A stretch of 64,000 nt of DNA. It comes from Diphasiastrum complanatum. Taxonomy: Eukaryota > Streptophyta > Lycopodiopsida > Lycopodiales > Lycopodiaceae. The stretch lies in the NCBI GenBank assembly GCA_029204225.1, contig CM055092.1:39813800-39877799 (forward strand), in the 5' to 3' direction. Below the pieces are notes generated by a model. That model worked only from the letters and a program-made list of their open reading frames with translations, was not told the origin of the DNA and searched no databases. Positions 1 through 12,620 of this stretch are shown here, one piece after another (within the stretch, counting starts at the first letter, position 1; each line of letters opens with the position of its first letter). The position numbers were made by a program, and so were the translations under genes.

Positions 1-112
1 GCATGGGTTGTAGTTTTAATGAATACGCTTTATTTGGCTGAATAATTCTATTAGCTGGAAAGCGAATCTATCATTGTGTGTGTGTATGTATGTAAGAATC
101 TGTAATTATGTG

Positions 113-258
<146 letters not shown>

Positions 259-512
259 ACCTGTGATTTCCAGCGGCTCTGATAGAAGGCTCTTCTCTTC
301 ACATTTATCATAAAAGACTCACTGTTCTATCTGATAGCAAGCTCACGGCTCAAGGTTCAGATAGCAGACTCATCTCCTCGGTTGTGATGTCACGCATGTC
401 GCGATCTTCAACAACTTGTCTCCTATTCAACAGCTACCTGCCAGTCGCGATCCACGCTGCACTCCAGTCCGGATCCAAGAAAAAGCGCCTGCCAGTCCTG
501 ATTTGCACAACA

Positions 513-646
<134 letters not shown>

Positions 647-970
647 TTAGTCATTAAATTTGTCTCTCGACACTTGTAAATATATATACTAGCTGAATCA
701 AGCTATGTAAGTGTTCTTTTTCAATCAGAGTTATTTGTAGTCAGCGTTATCACGCTCAACAAGCTGAAGTTATTACTTCAAGCCATTGTACTCGCTGTTG
801 ATATTAATCAGAGTGCAATTTTTGTCTCACTATTGTATTGTTCATTTGAGCAATTTGTATGAATCATTCTTCTTGAATATTTCTACTGCTAATTGTTGCG
901 TTTCCGTTTCTACACACCTACACTCAATGCTTTGAGCTTCCGTTGCCGATCATCCCCACGTTTTACGACA

Positions 971-982
971 TGGTATCAGAGC
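971..982 (+). other. Primer-binding site, tRNA-iMet type
   Basis: TGGTATCAGAGC matches the complement of the 3' end of plant initiator tRNA-Met, used by most Copia and many gypsy elements. It directly follows an LTR end (...CGACA). Confidence 0.9.
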
Positions 983-1113
983 AAACATTTCAGTAATCTG
1001 TATTTCTACTACGGATTATCAGTTTTGTTTCTATCAAGACGTCTTTCTAGCAAACGTGCAGCCAACAATATTCCGACAATCATTGTTTCTACCAACGATC
1101 TCGTTCAACCAGA

Positions 1114-1344
1114 ATGGATCCACCATCTAGTTCATCTCTCAATGACAAACTCGATGGAGATAACTACCATCTCTGGAGATTCAAGATGAAGATTATACTT
1201 CTAGCCAAAGAATTGTGGGACATCGTTGATGGCACAGAGCTCAAACCAGAAAGAGATGCAGCCAACATCACCAAGTGGAGACTGAGAGATGGCAAAGCAT
1301 TTGCCATGATCACCCTTGACATCAAGAATAAGCAGAGACTATAA
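1114..1344 (+). pseudogene. Copia gag N-terminal fragment
   Basis: About 76 codons from ATG at 1114. The pattern LDGDNYHLWRFKMK, then LWDIVDG and a W...DGKAFAMI segment, is the N-terminal gag block of plant Copia elements (DUF4219/UBN2 type), which forms the particle shell. The frame stops at 1342-1344, where a 98-bp tandem duplication begins to repeat its last third. Full-length Copia gag is several times longer, so this is a broken piece. Confidence 0.85.
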
Positions 1345-1456
1345 GTCATTCACCCACTGGATGCATCACCAAGTGGAGACTGAGAGATGGCAAAGCATTT
1401 GCCATGATCACCCTCGACATCAAGAATAAGCAGAGACTATAAGTCATTCACCCACT
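1266..1456 (+). repeat. Tandem duplication, period 98 bp, in Copia gag
   Basis: The segment 1266-1358 recurs at 1364-1456 with one obvious substitution (CCCTTGAC versus CCCTCGAC). Both copies carry the same in-frame stop. The near identity points to a recent duplication within an already dead element. Confidence 0.93.
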
Positions 1457-1672
1457 CTCAAGTTGTGCAACTTGGAGACAACTCATCACATTCAATCAAA
1501 GGTGAAGAAACAGTTAGGGTTGAATTCAAAAGAGGTGAGGTCAAGTTGATGTCCAACGTTTTCCACGTTCGAAATCTGACCAAGAATCTACTCTCAGTTA
1601 GCATGCTGGTTATCCCAAAGCCTTTTGAACCTAAGTCGAGTAGGACCCATGTTAAAAGCTGTTTTCAGTTCT
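1457..1672 (+). pseudogene. Copia protease/pre-integrase fragment
   Basis: Translation gives VQLGDNSSHSIKGEETVRV, then VKLMSNVFHVRNLTKNLLSV, the block after the Copia aspartic protease that leads into the GAG-pre-integrase domain. It joins abruptly to gag because the intervening part is deleted. The frame stops at 1672-1674 after non-Copia residues. Confidence 0.85.
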
Positions 1673-2169
1673 GAATGGTGATTTTCGAAAAAGTTACCTG
1701 AATGAATAATTTGACTATCCTAAAAAGTCTATGAGATAGGATCATGGATTTAAGATTGATTGTAACATATTAATTCTAGAAACCAAGAAGCATTTTTGTT
1801 TGCTTTTATAGTTCTGTTTCATCAACCCACTCCGATTGCTTTTCCACATGGTTGCATTTCTCCATTGTTGTTGTGCTTTCCTAGGGGTCCGTAAGCCTTG
1901 AGAATGTCTGCGCTTTTTTCTACAAGAGCTCATACCTAATATGTGCTGCCTCGAGGTTTTTTGTAGCGTTGGTTTTATGCTGTTTTTTTTTTCCCTGAGA
2001 CAAAATAAAACAATCCAAAAATTTTATTTTCTCACATGCTTCCTATATCTGCATTCAGGCATTGGCAGATTTGTTATTGTTTCTCTCTGTAACGCAAATC
2101 GATGTCCGGTTTTGGGAGTAGCTATGGTCGTAGACACACATGATGAGCTCGACACACTGTAGGAAATCC

Positions 2170-2548
2170 TCTGATACACTAGTCATGGTGTTCATGAGGG
2201 TGCCGGGCAAATATGCATGGAGACCTGCAGGGACGTTCGACAGGGTCTTGGAATGTTGGAATCGTGAAGCAGAAGAGCTTGTGGCTATCAAATTGATTCA
2301 GAATGTTCATAAGTATCGTGATGCTAATATGATTGAAATAGGTGTGGTACGTGAGCTTGCCAAGAACGACAAACGGTCCGTGTTCTCATGTTTAAGATAA
2401 ATTGGTACTTCCACATGAGTCAGAATGCCTACATTTTGGTGGTTATGTGGGGTAAAGTTAAGCTCTTGTAATTGATATCGTGATTCGTTTTTGTAGGCGT
2501 TGTTTGCAGCTTAAGGACTGGTTTGACTATCGCAATCATGTTTGCATG
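2170..2548 (+). pseudogene. LAMMER-type (AFC/CLK-like) protein kinase gene fragment
   Basis: Two exon-like blocks of a plant LAMMER kinase, a nuclear kinase family that phosphorylates SR splicing factors. Block 1 (about 2230-2375) reads GTFDRVLECWNRE, then VAIKLI and KYRDANMIEI: the glycine-rich loop, the catalytic lysine in VAIK and the helix-C region. Block 2 (2497-2548) reads RCLQLKDWFDYRNHVCM. They are separated by a short intron with GT at 2376 and AG ending at 2496, and a GT follows at 2549, so the copy came from genomic DNA and not from mRNA. Sequence before GTF is degraded (the usual glycine-rich start is lost) and no catalytic loop or activation segment follows. I see a relic, not a gene. 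Confidence 0.8.
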
Positions 2549-3941
2549 GTAAAGACTATACCTTTTCTACACGTTCTGTGCCAGACATGTGAATGATGTT
2601 ATTGTTATTTCTTGGTTTTGGAGGGCTTGGATGGTCTTATTCTTGTGATTTGTGGAGCATGGGCTGTATGCTTGTAGAACTGTGTTCAGTTTACAATTCT
2701 ACTATACAACTATATAGTATGTGCTAGAGAGAATTTACCTAAGTTGCATCACAACAACATTCCATCCCCATAGCCTTTTAAAGATATAGATATGAGGATT
2801 CGTCATCTACATTAATGTCCAAGGTTATGACTTAACAACTACCTATGGATACTTGGGCCTTACTTCATATGACATTAACTTTTGTGTGTCTTCATCTCCT
2901 ATTTATGCTTTTCGAATTCCAATTTTAGCCCTATGTAATGTTGTGACTTGTATCTAATGCTACTGAACTTTTAGTTTTTTATGTACAAGCATGTTTCAAT
3001 CAAGGCTTTGTGCCGAAAGATGGAAATCAAACATCTATGCTTCCATTGTTCATTAACTACTTAAAATTGCACCAAAATCTCAAATATATCAACAAACGTA
3101 TATTGCTTCAACGTCTATCTACTTGTGTAAGTGGATGGTGAGATAAACACTCTAGTTAACAAGGTTTATTCCATTGTTGTGCGGGCAAATCAATTTTTTA
3201 ATACCCATTGGATCCAATAAATGACTTTTTGAAAGCCAAGTACGCCCATCGATTTTGGGTACGTGAAGATTTCATGTGCATATTTACCCACTAATTATGA
3301 TTATTGACAAAAATCTTTTATAAATGATAATTTTTGGTGATTGCCTATAAGCTGTAAGGCTAGTTATCAATAGAGTTTCAACATGTGTAGTAACCAACCC
3401 TATATTTGAAGTTCTCAATAATCATTGGTTATGTATGAACATTATAGAAGAGTATTGATACCCACCAAAAATAACCAATTCTCTATGCAAAATATATGAA
3501 CTTTTGTTCGAGTCCCATTGATCATAACCAAACTTATGTTATGCCCACCAAAGGTTAGCCGGGTTTGTTCACGTTTTGCCCGTTATGTCATAATTATGTG
3601 TTGAAGTCACATTCCAAGTAGTGATATTGTAAGACAAATCTTGAACATTCTAAAATTCCTCTAATGAAACCTCAATTTGTTGCCATGTCGCAATGATTGA
3701 TCTTCTTCTTCAAACTTGTTCCAATGCACTTAGAACTCTCTTGAAACTCAACAAATGAAATCAAGAAGAAATTACGAAAATATGGAACTAAACAAATGTC
3801 TTCCTCTCTCACAACTAGTTACACTAGCACATAGAATTGATTGAAACTAGATCATACCACAATAGAATGAATCTTTGAATCTAAAAGAACTGAAAATCAC
3901 TCTTGAAAAGATCTGAAAATATTTGCCACAAGATATCCTAT
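2549..3941. other. No recognisable gene
   Basis: AT-rich sequence without a coherent reading frame, repeat structure or splice-site pattern that I can identify. It may include decayed intron sequence of the kinase fragment. Confidence 0.5.
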
Positions 3942-4499
3942 TGTTGGGGGTAGTCCCGTCATGGTTGTAAATAAATAAAATGCCAAAATTAGTAGAAATA
4001 AGATGTGAGGGTCGTGGCATCATGTGTGCGTAGGCCCATGGCCCGATGAGCACTTGTAAATTATCTTTTGGGAATAAACTAGACTTTGGGCCATGTAATT
4101 AAAAATAATATTAGAGGCCAAAGTTTAAGTTACTAAGTTTTTGAGTTAGTCAAAAGTCAAATGGTGGTAGGTGGGGTGTGCTTTTTCCTACACCATAGAT
4201 TAGTTTGTGTTTCTTGTGGATGGTGTGGATTGCAATTCCATCCTTTGCAAGTAGCCAATAGGAAGCAAGGGACAAGGGCCACTCCAAAGATAAAAAGACA
4301 CCATTTGTAACCATTTTTCATGCTTAATGAAAGGAGGAAACTCTACCATTTTGGAGGGCAAGCATCCTCATTTGCTATTCACTCTTGCTAATGCTATGGT
4401 GTTGCTTTCTCTTTTGTTCTCTATTTTCCATGTTCTTGTTTTCATTAGTTAAAGCTTTTCCATTAGCATGCATAAGGAGCAAATGAGCTGACCCCCAAC

Positions 4500-4596
<97 letters not shown>

Positions 4597-4750
4597 GATG
4601 TGTGGATGGGATTAGTGTTAGAAAAGGTAGTGTTAGAGGAAAGTAGAAAGCATCTAATCTAGCAACTTGGCTAAGTTAGGATCCTATCTTAGTGTTCTAA
4701 CCCTTTTGACAGGCGGAAGGCTGCTCACCATCTACTTGATACACTCTACA
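3942..4750 (+). repeat. Ty3/gypsy 5' LTR (809 bp)
   Basis: Begins TGTTGGGGG and ends CTCTACA, i.e. TG...CA, one base before a tRNA-Asp primer site. It contains a CT microsatellite. The right boundary is set by the primer site. The left boundary is my best TG and could be off. No second copy of this LTR lies in the window. Confidence 0.65.
4501..4594. repeat. Microsatellite (CT)n inside the LTR
   Basis: About 94 bases of CT with a single GT interruption near 4536. Confidence 0.97.
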
Positions 4751-4751
4751 T

Positions 4752-4769
4752 TGGCGTCGTTGCCGGGGA
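4752..4769 (+). other. Primer-binding site, tRNA-Asp type
   Basis: TGGCGTCGTTGCCGGGGA matches the complement of the plant tRNA-Asp 3' end except for one C-to-T change. This primer is typical of Athila/Tat-lineage Ty3/gypsy elements. Confidence 0.88.
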
Positions 4770-5705
4770 TAGGAATCACTAACTAGTTATAGTTGCATTC
4801 TTTGTTGCTTTTGCTTTTTTAACTTGTTTTGTGGGGATTTTGGGATAGATTTAGCTTGTTTGGTGTGATTTTTTGTGCTTGGACTGTTCTTAGCTAGCGT
4901 AGGAGGTGTGGAAGGGTAGTGGAGACCCAAAACAGCCTCTAAGGGCTTGGCATCCATTCACAATCTTGAAAAAACCCAGAAATACACTCAAATATATTTT
5001 TGGAGGAAAAAAGTGGCCAAAAACCACTCCAGTCCTTATTTTTCAAAATCCAAAAAGAACTGCATAGAAGCCTGCAAAGGTTACCTCCCAACAGATTTTA
5101 AAAAAAAACAGAGAAAAACCATAAAAAATCAAAAAACCCTTGAAAAATAAAAAACAATTCAGATCTTCATAAGAACCTTCGCAGAGCTCTCTGAAGTTCC
5201 ATCTCAGTGAGACAAGGACACAGAAAAGCTTGCGAAGGTTAGTTCCCAATATAAGTGCTCTTGCGAAGGTTCTCAAGATAAAAAAAGACGAGAAAATCAG
5301 GCTGAACCTTCGCAGACATCAAAATTTTCAGTTCCAGTTACAGGTAACATTCGCAGAGGCTTCTGAAGTTCCATCTCAGTGAGAAAAGGACACAGAAAAG
5401 CCTACGAAGGTTAGTTTGACACCAGTGAGCAGAAAAGTGGATTTAAGTGCTTAAAGATCAACAAAATAAAAAGATCTAGAGCATCCGTGCAGAACTAACC
5501 TTCGCAGACCATCCCATTGTCTTTAAAACATCATTTTACATCAGTGATGCCAAACTGATCAGATCCCTTAAGATCCATATTGAATTCTACTAAACTAGCA
5601 AGATCTAACATCCTTGGGCTCTACCACCGAATGAATATGAGATTCGGATGATCAGTAGCCAGAAGAATAGCGAATCAAGCACCAAATCTTCCCAAAGTTG
5701 CAACC

Positions 5706-5893
5706 GTGCAAATCGAGACAGAAGCAGAACCAGCACCAATGGATCCTATGGGTCAACCTGTACCTGTTGCACCCTTGCAAGCAGTAAAATATGATGGATT
5801 ATCAAATCCTATCAGATTCATCCAGATCTACGAGCAAGCGTGCGAAATCTATGGCGAACGGACACCAGTAGAAAAACTGATGTTGCTCCCCAT
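5706..5893 (+). pseudogene. Ty3/gypsy gag N-terminus, cut by Copia insertion
   Basis: Downstream of the tRNA-Asp primer site and a leader of about 0.95 kb. The likely start is ATG 5739 (MDPMGQPVP). YDGLSNPIRFIQIYEQACEIYG resembles the gag N-terminus found again on the minus strand near 17.8 kb (KYNGLTDPVRFL). The frame is interrupted at 5894, where a Copia LTR begins. The rest of the element is not found on the other side. Confidence 0.75.
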
Positions 5894-7056
5894 TGTTGGA
5901 GAGAGGGAGATGAACGAGTTGAGAAAATGTGTCATATGTTAAAAACGAAAAGTAAGCTCGAAGAGGTAATACGAACACGAATGAGAAACGAACTCGAACA
6001 AGAAAAGAACGAGAAACGAACTCGAACAAAAAATGTTCGTGCGCAGCGGAACGAGCTATACGACTCTCTCCGTAAGCATGACTACGCCTATCGGAACGAA
6101 CAAAATGGTAGTGATGAGAATCACAGTCGTTCTTGATTACGTAGCCAAACTTTAATAAATGAATGAATCTCCAGAAGAATGGTTTGTCGTGAGTAGTAAG
6201 ACAAACTATTCATCATGAATGATTCGCGAAGACCTAGACGGTGCTCGACTGATGATTAGTCGCGAATGATTCGCGAAAGACAAGACTAAATGTTAGTCGT
6301 CTATTAAGAACAACTAGAAAGATCAGATAGAATGAATGATAAACATAGCAATATTAACATAGATCTGAACGCAGAACAAAGAACTGTATCAGATTAAGTA
6401 TATCATATATACATGTCAATTATGCGGTAGAGCATAAGACAATAGCGGACGAAACCGCGTGCCCTACGAAGCTTATGCAATCTGTAAAGGAATAAAACCT
6501 TATTGCTGACAATCAAGAATCAATGCGCAAGGCATCTACTTTGTCTCATTCATCAACTCATCAACTCATTCACTCATTAACCTGAATACCCAAATGGTAT
6601 CCAGTATATATACATTATATTACAGGTGTGCAGATGTGGAAAGTACATAGTGGATGTGTTGTCTGTAAGAGATTATGGGTGGCTGCAGTCGTTGTCCAAT
6701 CTATTAGCGCAGCTGCATGGGGTGAGCGTGAAAAGGGTGCGACGTCAGTCAGTGCTGAAGTGATCGTTGGTGATGACAATGCAAAAAGTACGTCACTCTT
6801 ACGAGTAGCCTTAGGATTAGATTTACAGGGTGCCTTTGCTTTTAGGGCACCTTGGCATTCTGTAAGATAGTCTCCCCTTTTCGCCTCTCACCATAATGTG
6901 TGTAAAAATACAGTGTCACGATTCTTTCGCCTTTTCTTCGTCTATGCAAATTTGCGTGTAAATATGCAGACTGCGCGACAACGTTAGTAAATATGCAACA
7001 TGAATGGAGGCAGATTAAAATGGGATTTAAGGAGAGTAGAGGGAATAAATCCAACA
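5894..7056 (-). repeat. Copia 3' LTR (about 1163 bp)
   Basis: On the plus strand it runs from TGTTGGAGAG to ATCCAACA and directly adjoins a polypurine tract (minus strand AAGGGGGGG) at 7057-7067, after which the Copia RNase H frame begins. It carries repeats such as TGATTCGCGAA and a GCATGACTACGCCTATC stretch also present in a related LTR at 55631-55948. The partner 5' LTR is absent because the element is truncated near 9570. Confidence 0.75.
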
Positions 7057-7063
7057 CCCCCCC

Positions 7064-9570
7064 TTAATTTGGATCCGTGAATGCCTTGATCTTCAGACTG
7101 AACAATGCACAAAACTTGTTGTGTGCATTAGCACTGAGTGCTTTCATGAAGATGTCTGCAACCATGTCCTGCGTTTTGCAATAAGTTAAGCTCACCTCTA
7201 TGTCGAGAACCTTGCCCCTGATGTAGTGATATCTGATCTCAATGTGCTTACTCCTAGAATGAAATCTAGGGTTTGTCGATAAGGCAATAGCACTTTGGTT
7301 ATCACAAAACAAAATTGTAGGGCTGTACTGATACAGATTGATGTCTGACAACAAATTGCTCAACCAAAACGCTTCCTTAATAGATTGAGAAGCAGCAATG
7401 TATTTTGCTTCAGTAGAAGAAAGTATGATAGAGGTTTGCTTATGACTGTTCCACGAAATAGGGCCGTTGAAGAAGAATTAAATCCAGATGTGGACTTACG
7501 ATTGTCTGCATCTCCTCCCCAGCTTGCATCAGAATAACCACTGAGTTGATGAAGATTGTCGTTGCTGACATCTCCATAGCAGATGCACTGGTCCATGGTA
7601 GTTCGAATATACCTCATGACTTGAATACGAGCCTTTCAATGGGTAATGCCAAGATTAGCCATGTATTGGCTGAGTGAGCTATCAGCAAAAGAGATATCTG
7701 GTTTTGTACAGACCATTGCGTACATGAGAGATCCTAGTATCGATCGATACAGATACTCTCTCATTTGCTCCTCTTCCTGCTTGGTCCGGAGAAATTGGTC
7801 CTTTCACAAATGTAGGCTTGGATCCATTGGTGAGTGAGCTAATTTACAATTCATCAAATTGTATCTGTTAAGAACATTATGAAGATACCTTTGTTGAGTG
7901 ATGTAAATCAGTCGATTTGCTTTGTCTCTGTGGATTTGACTTCCCAAACAGAAGTGGGCTTTGCCCAAATCAGTCATGTCGAATTATGAGAACATCATCT
8001 ATTTCAAATCCTTAACCATATTGGTATCGTTGCTGAAGAGCAACGTATCATCCACGTACAAGGTGATGAAAATGAAGGATTGTTGCACTGACTTCGAATA
8101 AACGTTGCAATCAGCAGTGCTTCGTTTAAATCCTTGTTCAATGATGAATGTGTTGATCCTCTGAAACCAAGCTCTGACAGACTATTTCAAGCCGTACAGT
8201 GCTTTGTGGAGTTTATAGACACGATTCTTCATGTCTTTCAGAACATATCCTTCAGGCTAGATCATGTAGATATCTTCTTGTATAACTCCATTCAGATAGG
8301 TTGTTTGTACATCAAGTTGATGTACTTCGAGGTCGGCAGCTGCAACATAAGACAAGAGAATTCAGATTGACGAATGTTTGATGACTGGACTAAAAGTCTC
8401 ACTATAGTGGACATTCAGGATCTGGGTGAATCCTCGTGCTACCAGTCTATCCTTCCTTCTATCAATTGCTCTGTTGACATTATATTTGATCTTAAAGATC
8501 CATTTGCAATCAATGATATTGCAGCCAATAGGCGCTTCGACTAATGACCATGTGTGATTCTTGATCAGAGAGGAATACTCTCTGTCCATGGATTCTCTCC
8601 AAAGATCAGAGTCTGGTTGGCTAAGTGCCTCTTCGATTGTCGTTGGTTCCTGCATTAAGAGACAGGCAGACTCAGGAGTATACCTTTTGGGTTGTGTGCG
8701 CACTCGGCTTGATCTTCTAGGAGGATTCGACTGATGAACCGCTCCTGGGACTTGTTGCTGGGTAGCAGCAACATCTTCGTCTGATTCGCTGTCTCAAAGT
8801 GGGTCGACAATACATACGCCTGAGCCATAAGCTCGGACTGTCGTGTCAACGACAGTTGATGAAGAATCTTCTTGAGCAATATCCTTGCCTTTGAGGTGGA
8901 CGAACTGATCCTCGATAAAGACTGTATCCCGGCTATACAAGATTTGTTGGGTATCAAGATCGTACAACTTGTAAGTGTTATCAAACAAAATATATTCGAT
9001 CAGGATGGTCTTGAGACCTTGGAAGTCCAATTTCTTCCTTGTGTCCTTTGGGATCTGCGCATAGAAAATGCACCCAAACACTCTTAGGTTCTTCAAAGAA
9101 GGCTTAGAGTCTGTCCACACCTCGTGGGGTGTCTTGTCTGAGAGGACCTTGGTCGAACATCTGTTCTGGACGTAAGCTGCAGTGGAGACAGCTTCAGCCT
9201 AGAATCTTTTGGGCAACAATGCATGCGATAGCATACATTTGGCAGATTCGACCAGAGTACGATTCTTCCTCTCAGCTAAGCCATTAGACTGAGGACTGTA
9301 AGGAGTGATGAATTGTTGCTCAATGCCTTGGCTTTCGCAGTATTCCTTAAACTCGACAGAGATATATTCTCCACCGATGTCTGACCTTAGGGCCTTGATC
9401 GTCCTTCCAGTCTCCTTTTTTGCACGCTCCTTGAAGATTCTGAAGCAGGTGAAGACTTTTGATTTCTTCTTTATGAAGTACACCATAGTCCTTTTGGAAA
9501 ATTCGTCAATAAAGGTGATAAAATACTTGGCGTCCCCTCATGCACATGATCCTGCTCTCTATATATTGAG
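7064..9570 (-). pseudogene. Copia pol fragment: integrase, reverse transcriptase, RNase H
   Basis: Read on the minus strand from 9570. Integrase core: IKALRSDIGGEYIS, then TPYSPQSNGLAERKNRT (9199-9570) and its C-terminal part (8794-9120). Reverse transcriptase starts at about 8700 (EPTTIEEALSQPDSDLW, CKWIFKIKYN, LVARGFTQ, ETFSPV); YVDD, the catalytic core, is at 8048-8059. RNase H follows (SGYSDASWGGD; CDNQSAIAL; SKHIEIRYHYIR; ADIFMKAL) and ends at 7064. Several stops and frame changes break it. Gag, protease and the 5' LTR are missing, and the left flank LTR is at 5894-7056. The element is dead. Confidence 0.93.
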
Positions 9571-9753
9571 GTAGTGATTATTCCGTCGACGACTTGGTCT
9601 AGGTTACCTGATGAGTGTTGTCACATTGGCATGGCTTGGGGGCTAAATCCAAGAGGATTCTCCAGGAGGGATCTAGGTTTGGTTGGGTGGTTTTGCTCCA
9701 CAGTCTCTCTTGTGTTTTCCTATCCTCATCTTAGGCCCTAGTGGTCTTTACAT

Positions 9754-9765
9754 TGGTATCAGAGC
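9754..9765 (+). other. Primer-binding site, tRNA-iMet type
   Basis: TGGTATCAGAGC, one base after an LTR-like CA end at 9752. Confidence 0.85.
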
Positions 9766-10445
9766 CCGACTAAGATGCGGTCTTGGATGGGATGGAAACA
9801 AGCTCTACACTGAATTCGAAGTAGGAAGCACTTGGATTTGCATCCTAGTTTGGAGTGCTGATTTTTCAAGAGAAGTTCAAATTTGAGTTTCGCTAATTCC
9901 GATTGTTTGGCATGCTTTTCGAAATTGGTGGTAGAATGCTCTTCTACATGTTCCATTTTTGTAAAAGATGCTTGGAACTAGTGTGAATTCATTTCTAATT
10001 TCCTGTTTTCTTGGAGAAGCTTCCAATTAATGTAGAAGGATTTACTGTGAAAGATCTTGTTGCTTGTTTATAGCTTATATCTGCTAGATGGAGTAACATG
10101 CATAGGACCATAACGTTCTATGGAGTTAGATTCATATAGGACTAGCTGAGTTATGGATAGATTAATTTGGATTGATCAGTCTTGGTGAAATAACCAACTA
10201 GCTGATAGAACTCGTGAATCTCATGATTGCATGTGAGGATTGAGAGCTTTTGAAAAAAACTAATCCTCTGCTGGAACATGCAACCTGTAGAGCATAGATT
10301 GGGGATTGCAGTTCTATTTTTTCCTATAGCAGAATAAAGCTAAGAGATTTAACCACCCTCATGAGCATCTATTCCCTATTAATGGATGGGTTATGGAATT
10401 TTCCTATTTCTGGAATTTTGGAGTTCATTGGAAATTGGAGGAATT

Positions 10446-10566
10446 TGTCATAACAATCTGGAATGGTTAATGCTTGTGAAGAAGCCTCTATAGTGACCCA
10501 TCTGTGAGAAGCCTCTGAATTCTACTTCTACCTCGTTATATCTTCCCTCTAGCTTTTGATTGGAGG
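10446..10566 (+). repeat. Inverted repeat arm / LTR fragment, left copy
   Basis: Starts TGTCATAACAATC and is the inverted counterpart of 15568-15666. It carries about 22 extra bases near 10475-10497. The match stops at 10566. Confidence 0.85.
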
Positions 10567-12404
10567 AAGGGGCCGTGGTTTGCCTGGTGTTGAATCGCAA
10601 ACCTTTTTGATTCCTAGAAACAACTGTAGATCTCCTACAGAATTATTTGTGCAACCTTCACCTCTCTTCCCATGAGTGTTTGTGAGCAGTACATGGGTGT
10701 GTTGTGAGATTAAAGCTGCTTTAGCACCATTTAACATGATTTCATTCCAGTTGATGCATGCTTGTCGGCATGCTAATTGAAAACCTGGAATGTTCTGAGA
10801 TCAGCCAGACAGGTTGTAATCTTGTTATGTCTTGGAAAGCGCTGGGAAAACCGTGGTATGGCGCGATTGGCAGTGGCTCAAAAAGCCTCCTGACCTACAG
10901 GGAAAAAGAGTGTGCCGCTGTCTACTTGGCTGTTTTTGATCTTTGAAAGCGTGATCTGTATGATCCAATAGGGCCACTCTTCCTTTGATGGCAGTATGAG
11001 AAAAGAGGACATGCATCAGTTTTGGCTGTATCGAGTGAAGGAATTGTTGGCTAATCTAAATTTCTTTTTGCTTTGAAATTTTTTTTGGCTAGGGCTTGTG
11101 TGGCTCATGCGTGAATAAGGCCTTACCTTTTGGACTTGGCTTGCATGCATTTGCATGGTGTCTCCTAGAGCTATAGCATGTTGCATTCCCATAAACTAGG
11201 GTTTTGGGAAGTCTTGCACTGCTAGTATGTGTCCAAGTGGTGAAATTCACCTGCATCCACAGTTGGGAATGGAATTACCAATACTCCAAACTTTTTTTGG
11301 GATTTATTGAGAAAATAATTTTATTATCCTAACGTCAAGCCTATGTGATTGGATCCATGGATTTAGGATTGGCAATGAAATTTTTCATGGTAATTTTTTT
11401 TCCAAGCAAGTACCCAGTTAGTGGGAATTTTGGATTTCTGGTATTGTGTTTTTTATCGGTTTAACTCTGGAATAGAAATATTCCCAGTAAATTAAGTTAA
11501 ACGGTAATTTTTATGGTTCTTCCTTTTCAACTTCGGTGCTACACCGATGGGTTATCCTAAAAGATTTTGATCGTTAGGATTGAAGAAACAAAAGCTTTTC
11601 AGATACTTGTTAAAGTGATTAAATGGAATAAGGTCGTAATATTTGTGAAGAAACTCTATATTCGATTAAAAAATAGGTTTATAGAATATTGTAAGAAGTA
11701 CTCGGATCCAAAAGTTATTGATTTTCCATTGATTCAAACAACTTTAACGAAGTAATGAAAATAAATCGGTGTGGTCAAAAGAGGAAGTAGCCTAGCATTT
11801 ACTTGTGTCAATGGAATTTTCGGGGACCTTCGCTAAAAGAATTTTTGGGTGACCAAAAAATCTAAGGAGGAAGGAAATGAGACACATGTGTAGGTAAATG
11901 TGACAGTGTTGTGTACTTTGGATTGGTTAATAGTCCCTGTTTGGAAATTGCATAGCACCGATTTTTTTGAATTCATTAAGTTGAATTTATTTTGAATATC
12001 TATAGGACCATGAGTTGACCCTATTTGTTATTGGAAATTGTGGCATTGAACGAGAATGACACTTGGTTCACATTTGTACTGTGAAAACCTTATTCCTAAG
12101 AGTTGTAACTCTCAGATGGTAGGAATTCGGGAGTATAGTACCAACCTGATAAATTGTTTTATGTGACGGTAAAGCCATGTGCAGATTCTTGTTAAATCAC
12201 AATTTTGAACTGGATTATTGTGATCCACTAGAAACAAATTTGGGGGTACTCCAGTATTTGGTGGAATAGATATGTGCATATCTAGTATTGGAAATCTAGA
12301 TAGAGGTTTTAGATCTCTGGATTATCGGATAATGCAATGATCTTTTTGAAGGAATTTCTTGTACCATTTTGGATTTAGATATTGGGTATCTATTGGTATA
12401 CTTC

Positions 12405-12620
12405 AGCTATATTGAATTTTTTCCTTTTGGTTTTAAAGAATAAACTTAGGTCATTTTGACTGTATATGAACGAGGTTTCTCGTCCAAACTGGGGTCAATG
12501 CCTAGTGGTATTCTTAGATGATATAGTCATCTACTGTGGAAACTTAAAGAAATGGAGAATTCAATAGTTGGAAGTATCTTTCTGAAAAATGGTTGAAGAT
12601 TGGGGCCTATATTGGATATA
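12405..12620 (+). pseudogene. Gypsy reverse-transcriptase core relic
   Basis: Two frames in succession give EFFPFGFKE...YERGFSSKLG and then CLVVFLDDIVIYCGNLKKW...VEDWGLY. This matches the gypsy pattern EF..MPFGL.NA...F...LDKCVVVFLDDI.IYS. FLDD is the catalytic Asp pair. A frameshift near 12495 and three stops show long neutral decay. It anchors the otherwise featureless 9.8-15.5 kb region as a gypsy remnant on the plus strand. Confidence 0.75.

Noticed and set aside
11041-12400. Possible further gypsy domains (RNase H-like TYREKECAAVYLAVF at about 10900)
   Set aside because: The resemblance is short, lies upstream of the RT core where RNase H should not be, and is not supported by neighbouring motifs.
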